Notes: generated by a model from the letters alone, not told the origin. 64,000 nucleotides of DNA from Haemaphysalis longicornis (GCA_013339765.2 CM023448.1:109691118-109755117); one strand, 5' to 3'. Positions 45,226-56,546 are shown, numbered from the stretch's first letter. Numbers and translations are program-made.

Positions 45226-45380
45226 CTTATGAGGTTTGGACCTCAAGAGGTCGATTTCAACCTCAAAGGTACCTCAACCCCGCAGTTGAGGTGACTCCAA
45301 AGGCCGTAACCTTTTAAGTCCGCGAGTCGACCTCATCCGACGAGTTTGAGGTTGAGTGAGGTTGCGGAAGGAACTGAGGT
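45226..45380. repeat. Cluster of TGAGGT/ACCTCA motifs
   Basis: About ten copies of CCTCA or its complement within 155 bp, in both orientations, including ACCTCAAGAGGT at about 45240. Not a simple tandem repeat. Confidence 0.6.
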
Positions 45381-45491
45381 TGACATTAAGTCAAAAACCA
45401 GTGCACTTGCCTTTCCGCTTCGATTCCGTCCTCTCACACTCTATCATCAGCTATGATGTGCCCCAAGCTGAACGGAGAGATTTATCCGTAC

Positions 45492-45733
45492 ACGTGCAGG
45501 CGCCGCCACTGTTAGAGGTAACACGGCAGTTCATGGAGTACTCCGCTGTTCGTCACCACCGGCGCAGCGAGAAGCACTGCGTAGCCGTAGCAGGCGACAG
45601 GCACTTAACTCCACCTTTTGCGGTGATTTCGTACTGCCACCACAATCCCGCGGCGCTACTCGTGGCAGTACCCGTGGCGCAAGTCGTGGCACTACTCGGC
45701 ACTGTTACCTCTAACAGTGGCCGCGACTGCACA
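45492..45733. mobile_element. Short TIR element (MITE-like)
   Basis: A perfect 19-bp inverted repeat, GCCACTGTTAGAGGTAACA at 45505-45523 and its complement at 45703-45721, lies in longer imperfect ends (GTGCAGGCGCC / GTGCAGTCGCG). The interior has repeated GTGGCAGTACCCGTGG-like motifs. No coding capacity; target duplication not resolved. Confidence 0.6.
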
Positions 45734-46861
45734 ATAATGTTTACCTACGTACGTACGTCATGGCATTCTCACGATCAACAACTTTATAACCATAATCTAA
45801 GTGAAGGGCGCTAGGGAAGTCTTCCCTTAAAATGTTAGTTTTTGAGGAAGAAGGTTTTCCTGATCTCTGTGCCGTTCCCAGGGCTTCCAAATCTCTGAGA
45901 AGGGGTGGGGTTTGGAAGGGGGGTTGCGTGAATATCTCCACTGGATACAGTAGGAGCGGGATTGGGCTGGGAAATGGGTTGGGGAGGTTAGAAGGCTATG
46001 TGCTCTCAGATTATATGTAATGAAGGTATGAATTTCTTATACCATCTGTACCGACTCGCGTATAATATACACGTGGTGTCAATAAGGCTATACCCTGTGA
46101 CCATGCGTATTCCGTGTTCTTCGCACTTAACTTGAAAGAGAAATGAAATCGTTATTTGTTAACAGCCAGTGGCCTCGTCCGCTCCTCCTAAGCAACGAAC
46201 CCCGAAATTTTGAAGGAGGGGGAGTGGCACGTCGCCCCCCCCGTCACCCCCCCCCACACACACACACACACACCGGCGTTTGTATGCCATACAACGGTCT
46301 TCAATGAAAGCTTGGAATTATTTCAGCTAAAACAATTTATTCATAATTTAAAAATAATGTTTAGTATAATTTTCTGCTGGGAATAAACTACTGCCGATAC
46401 TGGGGTGTTTTCCGCAGCCATGCCTTCTCAGTGAACATATTTTGTAAGTATTCAATCTACACGAGCTTGAACCGGAAAAAGAGCTGCAATCGTAATAAAT
46501 TAATAAATAATTTATCAATGAATCTCTTAGGGTTAAGGTCACGTTGAGAAAGATGATAGGAGTTTGAGGTGCGGTCGGAGCTGGTGACGTCATTTGCCCC
46601 CATTTTATTAAAGTGCTCATGCGTCATGCGTACTAGATTGACGCACGGTTATATAAAGTGCCTGGGCCCTCATTTTAGCCGTACGATTCAACTACGATGT
46701 TACTAAGAAACGAGGTTGTTCATTGTTTCGGTACGCTCAACTTCAAACTTCATCATTTCTTTCACGTTGTGCCAATCCGGTTCTTGGGTCGAGCTAAGTT
46801 GTCGCTGTACATCTTGGGCATTTGCTAAGCGACGCACGTTGGTGGCCGGCGGTAGCTCATT
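45734..46861. other. No gene; (CA)n and a TATA-like sequence
   Basis: C-rich/(CA)n tract at 46236-46273. TTATATAAAG near 46650 resembles a TATA box but no gene follows that I can identify. Confidence 0.45.
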
Positions 46862-48085
46862 AAGCATGCAATCGCATTGACGTCATCATTGGACAGGCCA
46901 CAAAACAAGCCCTTGACCTCTCGGTGGCTACCTCCAACACCAGGTTTTCAACGCTGGGAGTTGCTCAATTCATATCAAGAGCTGAGAGAGGCCCATCGCA
47001 CAAAAAAGTACACGAGACTCGCACAGACGGCGTCGGGGCGCCGCTTGCTCAATCGCCTACAAATCAAACACGCGTGCACTCCAGAGGAGACATGCAAACT
47101 CTCAGAGTTGTGGCGGCACAGGCTCTGGGTGCATCCAATTCACCGTAACGTGGAAAAGCGCACTCACGAACGCACGCGGGAAGCACGCGCTAGGGCCCTT
47201 GAAAGGAAATACGGAAATAGGTGAGGTGTGCTCTACGTTGATGTGGCAGGACCGTCGCCTCTAAGGTTCTTCACTGCCGCTGTAATTCACAGGGACCAGC
47301 AAGTCGATGAGCTCTCCAAAGGGTTCCGAACTCAACGAAAGCTGAGGCCATTGCCATAGCGCTCGCCGCCTCGGACCCGAAGTCAATGACTATAATCACG
47401 GACTTTCGCCGAGCCTGTGAAAAAGGCTATTTAGCGGGCAAGGTACCACCCTTGCCCGACAGTATTTTAAAACGAGTGGTGCAGTTCGCTGATCCCGCAC
47501 TTAAAGAAATTGTGTGGTCTCCGGGGCATCAGGGTCTGAGAGGTAACGAGGCCGCGCACGCGGCTGCCCGAGCGCTTACCCACCGGGCGCCTCACCCATG
47601 CTCTCCCGGCTCGGAGATTAGCAAACCACTTCCGCGGTTTAGAGAAATCGTAAAACATTACTGCGATAACCGCCAGCTTTACCCAGCCCCTGAAAAGGGT
47701 CTGAGCAAGGTCGATGAGCGAATACTGCGGCGCCTGCAGACGAACACATTTATGTGCCCTGCAGTAGCAAAGCATTTCGACCCTAAAACAGACAGGCGGT
47801 GTCTGCACTGTGGAGAGGCGTCCGACACCTTGCACATGGTGTGGGCATGCCAGAGCAACCCCGCGTTATCCCCCAACCCTTCCCCTACCAGAGAAGTATG
47901 GGAGGCAGCCCTGCTAAGTTTCTCGGGGCTGGAGTCTCAAAGGGCTCTAGCTCAACGGGCGAGAGCGACGGCCTTGACCATAGGGGCCCGGAATAGGGAC
48001 TGCAGTTGTGCGGAGTGCCACAGGCCCTAAATCTCTTTTATTCTTATCATAAAAAAAAAGTTTCACTCCTCCTTCTCCTCCTCCT
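46862..48085 (+). pseudogene. RNase H-bearing LINE 3' end
   Basis: 5'-truncated I-group-like LINE, third of this type. 46877-47221: connection region (PPTPGFQRWELLNSYQELRE; ASGRRLLNRLQIKHACTPEE). RNase H: GVLYVDVAGPSPL near 47228 (catalytic Asp kept), WSPGHQGLRGNEAAHAAARA near 47518. C-terminal zinc motif CLHCGEASDTLHMVWAC, C-x2-C-x7-H-x4-C, near 47800. Stop at 48028-48030. The stop at 47222 and a shift near 47360 break the frame; the 214-codon frame 47386-48030 is otherwise open. A TCC-rich 3' end follows. Confidence 0.8.
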
Positions 48086-50118
48086 CATCCATCTACCATC
48101 GGCACAGCCCCTCCATCCACTCACACCTCGTCCCCTTCTGCCTTGTACCCCCGTGAAAACGATGCCAATAACGCAAGATTTTGCAATTGTATTCAAATCA
48201 TGTAAAATGTGGCTTTCTGATTCTTTTTCTAGCCACAACAAGAAATATACTTAAAACTAAGGCATGGACAAGCGCGCTTAGTATGCCTTCGGCCACGCTC
48301 TCGCCGCTGGCGACTTCACCAGACAGCCCCACGCACCGTGCTCGCTAATTTATGACGCTTGACGACACGAGCGGGGTGACTGTGACGTACGCGACCCGCG
48401 TACGATACCAAGCGCTGATTCATAACGCAACGGACCGCTGAACACTTTTCGAAGAAAGCTGGCGCTGATCGGACCGGAGAAAGGAGGAAAGGTGATCTTA
48501 CGAGTGCGAACAAAAAATAAATCTAAACTATGGAGGTGCGTGGTTGGAGAAAAAAGGCAGGCGCGTGGCAGAAAGCGAACGCCGAGTGTGTCAGTGGGGG
48601 AATGCTCGGAAGCTGCGCCACGTGCCGATGCCGGAGGCAGTGCCGTTTTCCTCGACCAGACGATTGGCTCACCGGCCCGCGTCAAGATCCGCGCGCGAGT
48701 TCCTCGTGCGTGTGTGCGACAACGCGCCGCGCGGCTGGGAAGCGATAGTTTCCGGGAATGCCGTTACGCGGTTGCTTAACGGCGCAACGCGTGCGTCACG
48801 AGCTCCGTTTGGATGCGGGCCGGCGTAGACACGGCGAGCACCAAAACAGGACGGCAAATAGAGAGGACCGATCTAACAGCACAGCGGATTATAACAGCAC
48901 GTGACGAAAGGACAGCGTCGGAACAGCGCTAGGGAGATAACGGCGCGCTTACTTTGGGACGCCTGAAAGGGAAATTATCCGCCCTTTTAGCGAGCGACTA
49001 AACAATCTTGAGTGGGCAATATTCTTCTTATTCGTTTCTCTTGCCGTTTCATTATTCCTTTAGGGAAAAAATGTCCCCTCCCTCTCCCGTGTTTGCTCAA
49101 TAAAGATGTTTTACCGCCACCACCATTACCGATTTCATCACCCTCATAAAACGGCGCTTATGTTTGCGCCCACTAGGGCACATAAGTGTCGAAATGCGAT
49201 CAAAGTACACCGCTTTGGGACATTTTTATTACAATTGTGACATTTCTACACAAACCATTTTTCATACTTTTTCTCAACGCAAAACACATCGCATTCTTGC
49301 TCCTTGAGCGACGTGTCGACAGATGGTACCATTTTTTTTTTGCAATTTAACCCAAATGTAGTCTCTAAATTTGCTTCGTCTGTACAAATTTTGTGAATAC
49401 CGCACTTGGGGGAAGCTGAGCGATGCAATACGCGCAACGTGCCAGTTCGATACTGTTGAACGACGCATATACAGAGTGCTGGGCTGGGCCTTTACACATG
49501 TAAGACCCCATTGCTCTCTGTGCTTATGCTGCTTATGGTTCGCTGGTTAGCCCCTCTCACCACTGAGTCAAAGAACTGGACATTTCCAGTTCGTCGCTCG
49601 AAAGAAGCTAATATGTAGGCATAAACATTTCTCTCACGTCCCTGTAACAACCCAGGTCTTGCGGCCAAGCCGGTATTGTGCACAGCATGGTTGACTAAAA
49701 CGCAGCGTGGCAAGTGGTTCGTGTCATATGGGCGCGCGAAAAAAAGTCGCCCCTTTCCTTGGGAGCAACCCGGAATACAGGAGCGTGTTGAATGAGGACG
49801 TTATATTGCCTGGTGAGGATATTGGAAGGGCCCGGGAAGACGAAATACAAGTTCCGTTCATTAAAGCACTGCTTTGTCCGACAACCATGATACTAATTTT
49901 ATCGTAAACTCCAAAAAATATAACGGAGATATTAAGGAAAACAGATGAAGCAGTGGTGATACCCAGCCACTTTCCGGCGATTTCTCTATGAAGCCGCAGA
50001 ACCTTGCTTGTGCGACTGGCGGAAACTTCCCGAAGCCACCGCCAAGAAAGATGACGGAGCGATTCTAGTGGGGCCTCTCAATGGTTCCGTTTGATCACAT
50101 CACTTTGCTGCTAACGTC
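48086..50118. other. No recognised gene; CpG-rich part at 48280-48960
   Basis: 48280-48960 is CpG-rich with overlapping ORFs that are composition artefacts. CAATAAAG at about 49100 followed by CCGCCACCACC may be a LINE tail. Nothing else. Confidence 0.4.
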
Positions 50119-50132
50119 CAGTTAACACACTG

Positions 50133-50332
50133 CGTTGCGCTGCTGAGCACGAGGTCGCGGGTTCGTTTCCCGGCCGCGGCGGCAGCTTTTCTGATGGAGG
50201 CGGAAAGCAAAAACGCCCGTGTGTTCCGAGATTTCGGCGCACGTCAAAGATCCCCAGGTGGTCAAAATTATCCGGAGCCGCCCTCCACTACGGCGTGCCT
50301 CATCGGCGCGTTAAACCCTACAATCAATCAAT
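50133..50332 (+). mobile_element. SINE cut inside its tRNA head, 14-bp target duplication
   Basis: Flanked by CAGTTAACACACTG at 50119-50132 and 50333-50346. It starts at GCGTTGCGCTGCTGAGC, so the A box is absent while the B box (GGGTTCGTTTCCCGG) is kept. Body well preserved; tail CAATCAATCAAT. The truncation inside the head with a perfect duplication shows it inserted in truncated form. Confidence 0.92.
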
Positions 50333-50346
50333 CAGTTAACACACTG

Positions 50347-51767
50347 ATACTATGTTTTTTAGTGCTTTCCCACAATACATCCATCGTGCCTATATTACGT
50401 CACTGAATTAAAAAAATTGTAGTTTTTCAAATTTCTTGGATTTTTTCGGTTAAAAGCACCTCTATCGTCGCTGGAATGGAACTGAATGAGCTGCCAAGGG
50501 CCAGTTCTTTCAAATTGAGCAAACCTGTATTTTACCTTCACGGCCGCTTTAAAAGCTATTTTCAATAGCTCACAGCTAATTTTACTTTATCTCAAAGATT
50601 GGATAATCGGGCTCCTTACTGTAATTCTTTAACTATTTGCACTACCAAATTTACTTGCAAGTTACTTGGGCTTTTCAAGTGCAGAGCACTTTAGGGGCTC
50701 GCCTTGTCGTCGTAGCTCGCTGTAACAGTCGATGTCAAACGACTGCCTGTGGAATAAGCGGCGCCGCGAGATAACGGACGCAAGTACAGCCCGGCGTTCC
50801 GTCGTACGGTGTCCCGAAGAGGCTCCGAAAATCAAAAACGGTTTAAATAGTCATAACCGTTTGAAACTCCGAAAACGCCGGCGCTTGTCATACATCTCCC
50901 CTTTGTTCAGCGCAAAAAATACTGCAGGTACATTTGACGCAATCAACCATCACGTAAATTACTACCGGCAGCACCCGCGCTCATTGTATTCGGAACGTTC
51001 GTTGGTTGGCTTTCTTGTGCGAGGGACAAAGCAAAAAAAACAAGTGGGCAGTACATACGCCGGCAACGTGTCGGGAGGAAAAGGCAAGCACAAAAAACGA
51101 ACAGAACCACTGCTGGCGCTGTTTCAGGCAGGGGGCGCGCGAGCCCTATGGAGGCGGTAAACTTGAATTGCTTTGGGTGGTAGCAGTGAGCGGATAACGG
51201 CGCCACAGCATATTATGGCGAATCACTTTCTCTGCACTTTCATCAGCTTTCCCGAATTTTTCCTTCATTGTTTAGTTTCCCTGCGCAGATACAAACCAGT
51301 TCTGAACAACTGGTTTAAATCGTGATTGCGTTAATAGTTTTATTTCCGTAATAGATGGGTACACTTTAATGGAGGGCGGGTGCACAAGAGACCACTGCGA
51401 GAAGCAAAACCAACTCAGCGCTTGGACGGTTGCATTGTATCCCACTTGAGTTGCTGTCATCCCGTTGTGTGTTTGCACGGGAGTTTGCAATGTTCGATTT
51501 TTTATCGGCTAGGCTGTGGATATGGTAAGGAACGTTTATATTGCGGAAGCACACCGGCAACATTACTAAAACAATTTGACTCCTAGCCCACAATGTTGTC
51601 GCCAAAAATGCGCCGAAACCACAATATTTCCCGACAGCCTTGCACACTGCACGAACAGCTGATAACTTTCCTCGACGCCTGATATGCGTGAGAAAAAGTA
51701 ACAGCTTGAGCTACGCAGCACGCCTCCCAGTCACATGGCCCACAGCACCACCGTCAAAACGAAGGAA
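50347..51767. other. No recognised gene
   Basis: A 142-codon frame at 50732-51160 (+), Arg/Lys-rich, has no domain I recognise and no exon-like boundaries. TCATCAGC near 51240. Otherwise featureless. Confidence 0.4.
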
Positions 51768-52140
51768 GCTCACACTAACGCGTAAGACTTGAAGGTGGCG
51801 AAGCCGTACGCAACCTGCACTACCGTCACGGCGGCGTAAGTCCATGATTGCAGCCGATTTGCTTCTTCTTCGCTGCCGCAACGACCTTCAGCGCTGCTAT
51901 AAAGATGAGCTTCCTTCATTTCTTTGGCAGTGATAATCATTGGGCATCACCTTGGAGGACGCAAGCTATGACGTGTCTTTCTCGTTCCGAGCAACTGTTG
52001 CCGCGGTAACGGCGAACGCTGGACCTTTTTTTTTTGCCAATCTTGGCCAATCTTCCAAGTGGGTGTGCTTGGCTTGCGCCGATGACGCTGGGGGGTCGCC
52101 GCGAGGCACGCACACAGGACCGTTCGGCATTTTCTTGTTT
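51768..52140 (+). repeat. Family-3 interspersed repeat, copy C
   Basis: Left end GAAGGAAGCTCACACTAACG, AGACTTGAAGGTGGCGAAGC, TATA-like GCTATAAAGATGAGC near 51896, GGGCATCACCTTGGAGG, GTTCCGAGCAACTGTTGCC. It is cut at 52135-52142, where the family-2 repeat starts; related sequence (TTTCTTTGTATTTTTAACTG and GAGCTTCGCTCC) resumes at 52830-52890. Confidence 0.65.
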
Positions 52141-52400
52141 TTTTAAATGCGAATGCATTTATTAGCCGGGGGTTGTCTTGCTCCGTTGGCCGGCGTGCGC
52201 CTGCATTCCTCCAGCGCGAGCGCACGTGAGCGCGCGCCTCGTAGTTCTGCCTTCGTCGTCGTCGTCGTCGTAAATGCGAATGCATTTCTTAGTCGGGGGT
52301 TGTCGTGCTCCGTCGGCGTGCGCCCGCAGGTGTTATCCCCCGCCCTCCTCCTCGCCCCTAGCAACAGCTGTTGGCGCGCCTAGCAACCGGAGCAGGTGGT

Positions 52401-52549
52401 AGCTCGGGCGGGAGTAGCGGAGGGCAAGGGGAGAGGAGGAGCGCGCTCGGGCGTGTGAGGGCGCTCGCATCGCGGAGCTCGGGCGGAGTAGCGGAGAGTG
52501 AGTGGAGAGGAGGAGCGCGCTCGGGCGTGTGAGGGCGCTCGCATCGCGG
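52401..52549. repeat. 75-bp tandem duplication
   Basis: Units 52401-52475 and 52476-52549, both starting AGCTCGGGCGG; a partial third unit follows. Differences are limited to a few bases near the unit start. Confidence 0.85.
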
Positions 52550-52652
52550 AGCTCGGCGGGAGAGAGAGCTCGCGCGCGGGGCGGGCGTGTTTCGCGGGTC
52601 TCTCTCTCCTCTCCGCGTACCCTCTCTCCGCTCGCTGCGCTCGGAAAATGTA

Positions 52653-52658
52653 TATAAA
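52653..52658 (+). promoter_or_regulatory. TATA box in the family-2 repeat
   Basis: TATAAA in ATGTATATAAATGC, about 75 bp before the right-end motif. No strong Inr; activity unproven. Confidence 0.35.
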
Positions 52659-52776
52659 TGCAGTGGAGCGCACGCCTCTCTCCGTTACTGCTTGCCGCAG
52701 CGCACTCATCGGTGCACCCAATGCATTCGCATTTCCGCACGATCCCCTTCGGGGAGGTGGGGGGAGTTTTTTTTAC

Positions 52777-53485
52777 CTGCCGGGCGGTCACCGCGAGGCC
52801 CGCGCTTACGTGCGGGAGCCCGGAAATTTCTTTGTATTTTTAACTGCGGACACAAAAAATTACGATTTGCTAAAGAGCTTCGCTCCAAAAAACTTTTGAC
52901 ACTCTCATTATATATATCTGTCGCGTCCGTCCACATCGGACCTTTTTTTCTACTTGCCCATGCGTGCTCATTCGCTTGGTTTAACAATGCCACTATGTAA
53001 GCTTGGGCTTGTGTTAATAAACTACTAACATATTGTTCACATTCGCTTTATTTCACACAAAAAAGACACGATTACTCACAGCGTGTGTTTTTGGGTGAAA
53101 TGTCCGTGTCGATGTGCTTGTTTACAGTGCTAAAACGTAGTCATGTGCCCTCAAGCGTCATCGCGATGTAATCGGACGGGTTCTTAACACACCGAAACGG
53201 ACATAAGCTATTGCTTTCTCTCGAATACTCCATGTGACCCAATCAAATTATTCTTAGCTCCCCGAAACATACATGGAGCGGTTGCACTACTTATAAGTTT
53301 TGCTATAGATGCACGCTTTCTTTTTGTGTGTCTCGCAACCTATTTGCAGTTTGCACAATATAGGAAGAGTACACACTCGTATCAAAGATGCCCAAGCTAT
53401 ATGCCAAAGGTATGCCGTACAACACAACCCACGATTTAATGCGGAACACGTTAACTCCTGAATGTTGATTTTGTTCACTTATTAG
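52777..53485. other. No gene; family-3 tail at 52795-52890
   Basis: The first 110 bp continue the family-3 repeat. The rest is AT-rich and featureless. Confidence 0.45.
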
Positions 53486-54035
53486 ATGCGACGCTGAGAG
53501 CATCTCTTGTCGGCGGCCCTGTCCTTCCTGCGTGCGTCCGTCGTCGGCGTCCGCACTCTCCTCCGCTCACCCCCTCTCCTCTCCGATAGCGAACACTCTC
53601 TCGCGAGGGGCATTGGACTGGATTCGAATGGGATTGGCTTGGCTTGGCTTGGATTGGATTGGATTGGATTGGATTGTATTGGATTGGATTGGATTAAAGT
53701 GGATTGTGTTGGATTGTGTTGCGTCATAGCTGCGGCAGACGCACTGACGCCGACGCGTGCCCAGGTGAGAGCGAACACTCTCTCAACATCTGCGGGTGTG
53801 CGGCCCAGCGCGCTCTCACTCCGCCGGTGGGCGGCGCGGCGCGCGGTGCTGCGCATGTCACAGTACTCTCTCTCTCCGCGGTCTCCTCTCCTTCGGGCGC
53901 GCTGCGCATATAACCAGTGTGCCCCTCTCCGGCGGCCTTTCGGTTGACGGTTGCTCTCCGCTTGCGCTTGAACCCCCCTCAGCGTCGCATCACTCCAGGG
54001 TTCCCGCGAGGGGAGGTGGGCGTAATTTTTGCTTG
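53486..54035 (+). repeat. TATA-bearing GC-rich repeat, family 1, with TTGGA tract
   Basis: Left end AGATGCGACGCTGAGAGCATC, right end GCGTCGCATCACTCCAGGG, TTCCCGCGAGGGGAGGTGGG and CGTAATTTTT. Contains a TTGGA/TTGGC tract at about 53609-53700 and the GCGGCAGACGCACTGACGCC core shared with 11064-11375. A TATA-like box CATATAAC lies at 53907-53914 in a CTCTCTCC-rich region. Same end pair as 12911-13525 on the opposite strand. Confidence 0.6.
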
Positions 54036-55983
54036 AAAGTACTACTTTTTACTCATGAAGCAGCACAGAGTGCATGGCTAAATGTCGGCTTTAAAAGTCT
54101 GGCGCAACAATTTTCTCGCGCCCTTACTTCGCAGAAAGTGCGCAGCCCGAACTCAATCTGCGCTGCTCTTCGTTGACCATTGCATTTCCCAGGGGCGCAC
54201 AGCCGATCTCTGGACGCTTACCTTTGTCGCAGACCAGCCATTAAACTTTTGCTGGCGGCCGGCTGTTCAACCTTTCCAGCAGATCAGCTTTTGCACTTTT
54301 GCTGTACGCTAGTTAAAGCCATATCCGGAATTCAACCACAGCGGGGATCCAGCAAATCTACGTCTGCGATCCATGCACTCATCCAGCCGTATAATAGTGA
54401 GACGAGCTGCAGGCTATTAGGCCAGACATCAGTTTGTAGAGCCCAGTTCAAAATTTCTACACTGCAACAGCAATTACTTGAGCCCAAAAGAGCAAAATTA
54501 AATTCACGCACTGACAAGGCATGTGCTGACAATAAAGTTTGGTGCAGATTTATTCCTCCAAAATGCTGCCCATCCAGCCATGCTGCTTCCGGTTGATCTG
54601 ACTGCCATCCTGGCTGTTGGCGGGGTACATCCGCTTCCTTCGAATGGGAACCACAGCCACGTCGCCCAGCGGATGATACCGAGACTGCAGTGAACATGAA
54701 AAAAATCAGAACCCTTCCGTACTGGGAAGATGGAAGTCCAGTGAAGCTGGCGCTGTGGTGGAATTTGCTTTGTTGCGGTTCAGCTACATTGGGTATTTGC
54801 TAAGTTGAATTATAAGGGCAGTGGCGGGGTCTCTACGTGACAGACTAAGGATACACATTTTGGTGGGTAGAGACAAGGACGTTTTATCATAACACAGCTA
54901 CGCCAATCACGGCGGAGGCTCTAGAATGCCACACAGGCGGCCGCAGGAAAGCGCGTGGCATTATGCAATGTCAAGGGGAAGAGGGACGCCGCGCGTGGAG
55001 AGGAGTATACACGACTCAAGAAAGCGGCGTCACGGTTGAAGGGAGTATAAAGTGGGGCTCCAAACCATACTACGTCTGTAGGTGCCTATGCTTCACCGTA
55101 AAACACGCAATGTGGGAAAACCAGCTTACAAAGACCAAGTTAACACAAATGCGCCTCAAGTCGGCTTCCCCCTAAACCCAAGTTCATTGCTAGAAACACA
55201 TTTCTCCAGGCAAAATATGAGACGTCATATCAAAATATGGAGGCCGCGGGAGCTTTTTTTATGTTTGTGACTTTTGTCCAATCTGTAAAATCTTTGGTCT
55301 ACGCTTGCTGTCGCCAGAGGATCTGCTGGACCCTAGCCATATACAGTTTCGCAGTGAAAAAAACGTAAACGAACGAACTACTTACACGCAGTACTCATCC
55401 CTGTCACCAAACTGAACAATACGGTGTGAGGGAGCCTTCCAAAAAAAGTAAATGGCACACGTATCTACATTTCTGATATGCAACGCGTCTAGTTTTGAGA
55501 ATTTAAAACTGTTCTAGAAAGAATATTTACCACGAATCTTCATATGCCCGCAAACCTTGTCTAATTCCAAGGAATTCTGTGAACTTTTAAGACGAATGCA
55601 AACAATAAATGGCTTGAAGCTGCCGAGATAGAGAAGGCGAACAGCAGAGGAAAAGAAAACATGGGAAGCAAATAACAATAGTGATAGGACGGTTAAGCAG
55701 TGTCCTCCTTCCTCACCCCCCCCCCCCCCCAAAAAAAAAAAAAAAAAAGCTGAACCCCAGTTTCCAAATTTAGATTGCAGTTATTACTTAAAAATTCGCT
55801 TTATACGCTCGTGCGTATTGTTAGTGATGCTGTACACGTTTGATGCGCCTAGGCAGCTCATCCCAGACTGGTTCCCTGTTCTGATAGCACTAAAAGAACC
55901 TGCCAACAATACATTTTTTTGCTGGCCCGAAGAACACGCAGGGCACTGATCCACATTAATGAACGAAACCTGCTAGAATTCGC
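54036..55983. other. No recognised gene; C15-A18 homopolymers at 55716-55748
   Basis: Several 60-140 codon frames (for example 54180-54596) carry no known domain. The homopolymer pair may be assembly-prone. Confidence 0.4.
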
Positions 55984-56223
55984 AACAGCAACCGCCGTGG
56001 TAACTCAGTGGCTATGGCGCTGGGCTGCTGAGCCCACGGACGTGGGTTCGATCCCGACCGTGGTGGCTACTTGTCTGATGGAGGCGAAAATCGAAAATTT
56101 CCGTGTGTTTAGATTTCGGCGCATGTTAAAGATGCCCAGTGGTGAAAATTATTCCGGAGGCCTCCACTACGGCGCGCCTCATAGCCCGCGTGTAGTTCGG
56201 CGCGTTATACCCTATAAACAATC
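55984..56223 (+). mobile_element. Ruka-type SINE, full length, 9-bp target duplication
   Basis: Flanked by AGAATTCGC at 55975-55983 and 56224-56232. Head with A box (GGTAACTCAGTGGCTATGG) and B box (GGGTTCGATCCCG), body with GATGGAGGCGAAAA and GATGCCCAGTGG, tail AAACAATC. Confidence 0.88.
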
Positions 56224-56312
56224 AGAATTCGCTAGAGCCCATTATATTAGCAATAAAGCAATTCATAGAGCATGGACTAAATAATTTAAAACATAATAGC
56301 CCGTATTTATAA

Positions 56313-56546
56313 CCTTTATTTTGATTTTTTGGGGGTTTAACGCGCCGACACTAGACAGGCGATGAGTCGCGCCGTAGTGGGGGGCCTCGGATCAATTTTC
56401 GTCTTTAACGCGCACGTAAATCTCGAACACACGGGCGTTTTTCCTTTCCGCCTCCATCAGAAAAGCAGCCGCCGATGCCGGGAATCGAACCCATGACCTC
56501 GCGCTCAGCAGCGCAACGTCTTAGCCACTGAGCCACCGCGGCGGGT
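56313..56546 (-). mobile_element. Ruka-type SINE, full length, 10-bp target duplication
   Basis: Flanked by GTATTTATAA at 56303-56312 and 56547-56556. Antisense copy with a complete tRNA head (CGGGAATCGAACCC = B box complement). Lies only 90 bp from the previous SINE, in opposite orientation. Confidence 0.9.

Larger units (their letters stand above)
52142..52776 (+). repeat. TATA-bearing GC-rich repeat, family 2, with doubled left end
   Basis: Left end AAATGCGAATGCATTT followed by TTAG occurs twice (52146 and 52275), each followed by CGGGGGTTGTC. Right end is ATGCATTCGCATTT near 52725, then CCCCTTCGGGG hairpin and GGGGGGAGTTTTTTTT. Inside is a 75-bp tandem duplication (52401-52549) and a TATA box at 52653 in a GAGA/CTCTC-rich context. 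The end pair matches the insertion at 33920-34395. Confidence 0.6.

Noticed and set aside
46640..46690. TTATATAAAG as a host gene promoter
   Set aside because: No gene or transcript feature follows within reach; a single TATA-like match is expected by chance.
50732..51160. 142-codon basic ORF
   Set aside because: No family recognised and no support from neighbours; left as unassigned rather than called a gene.
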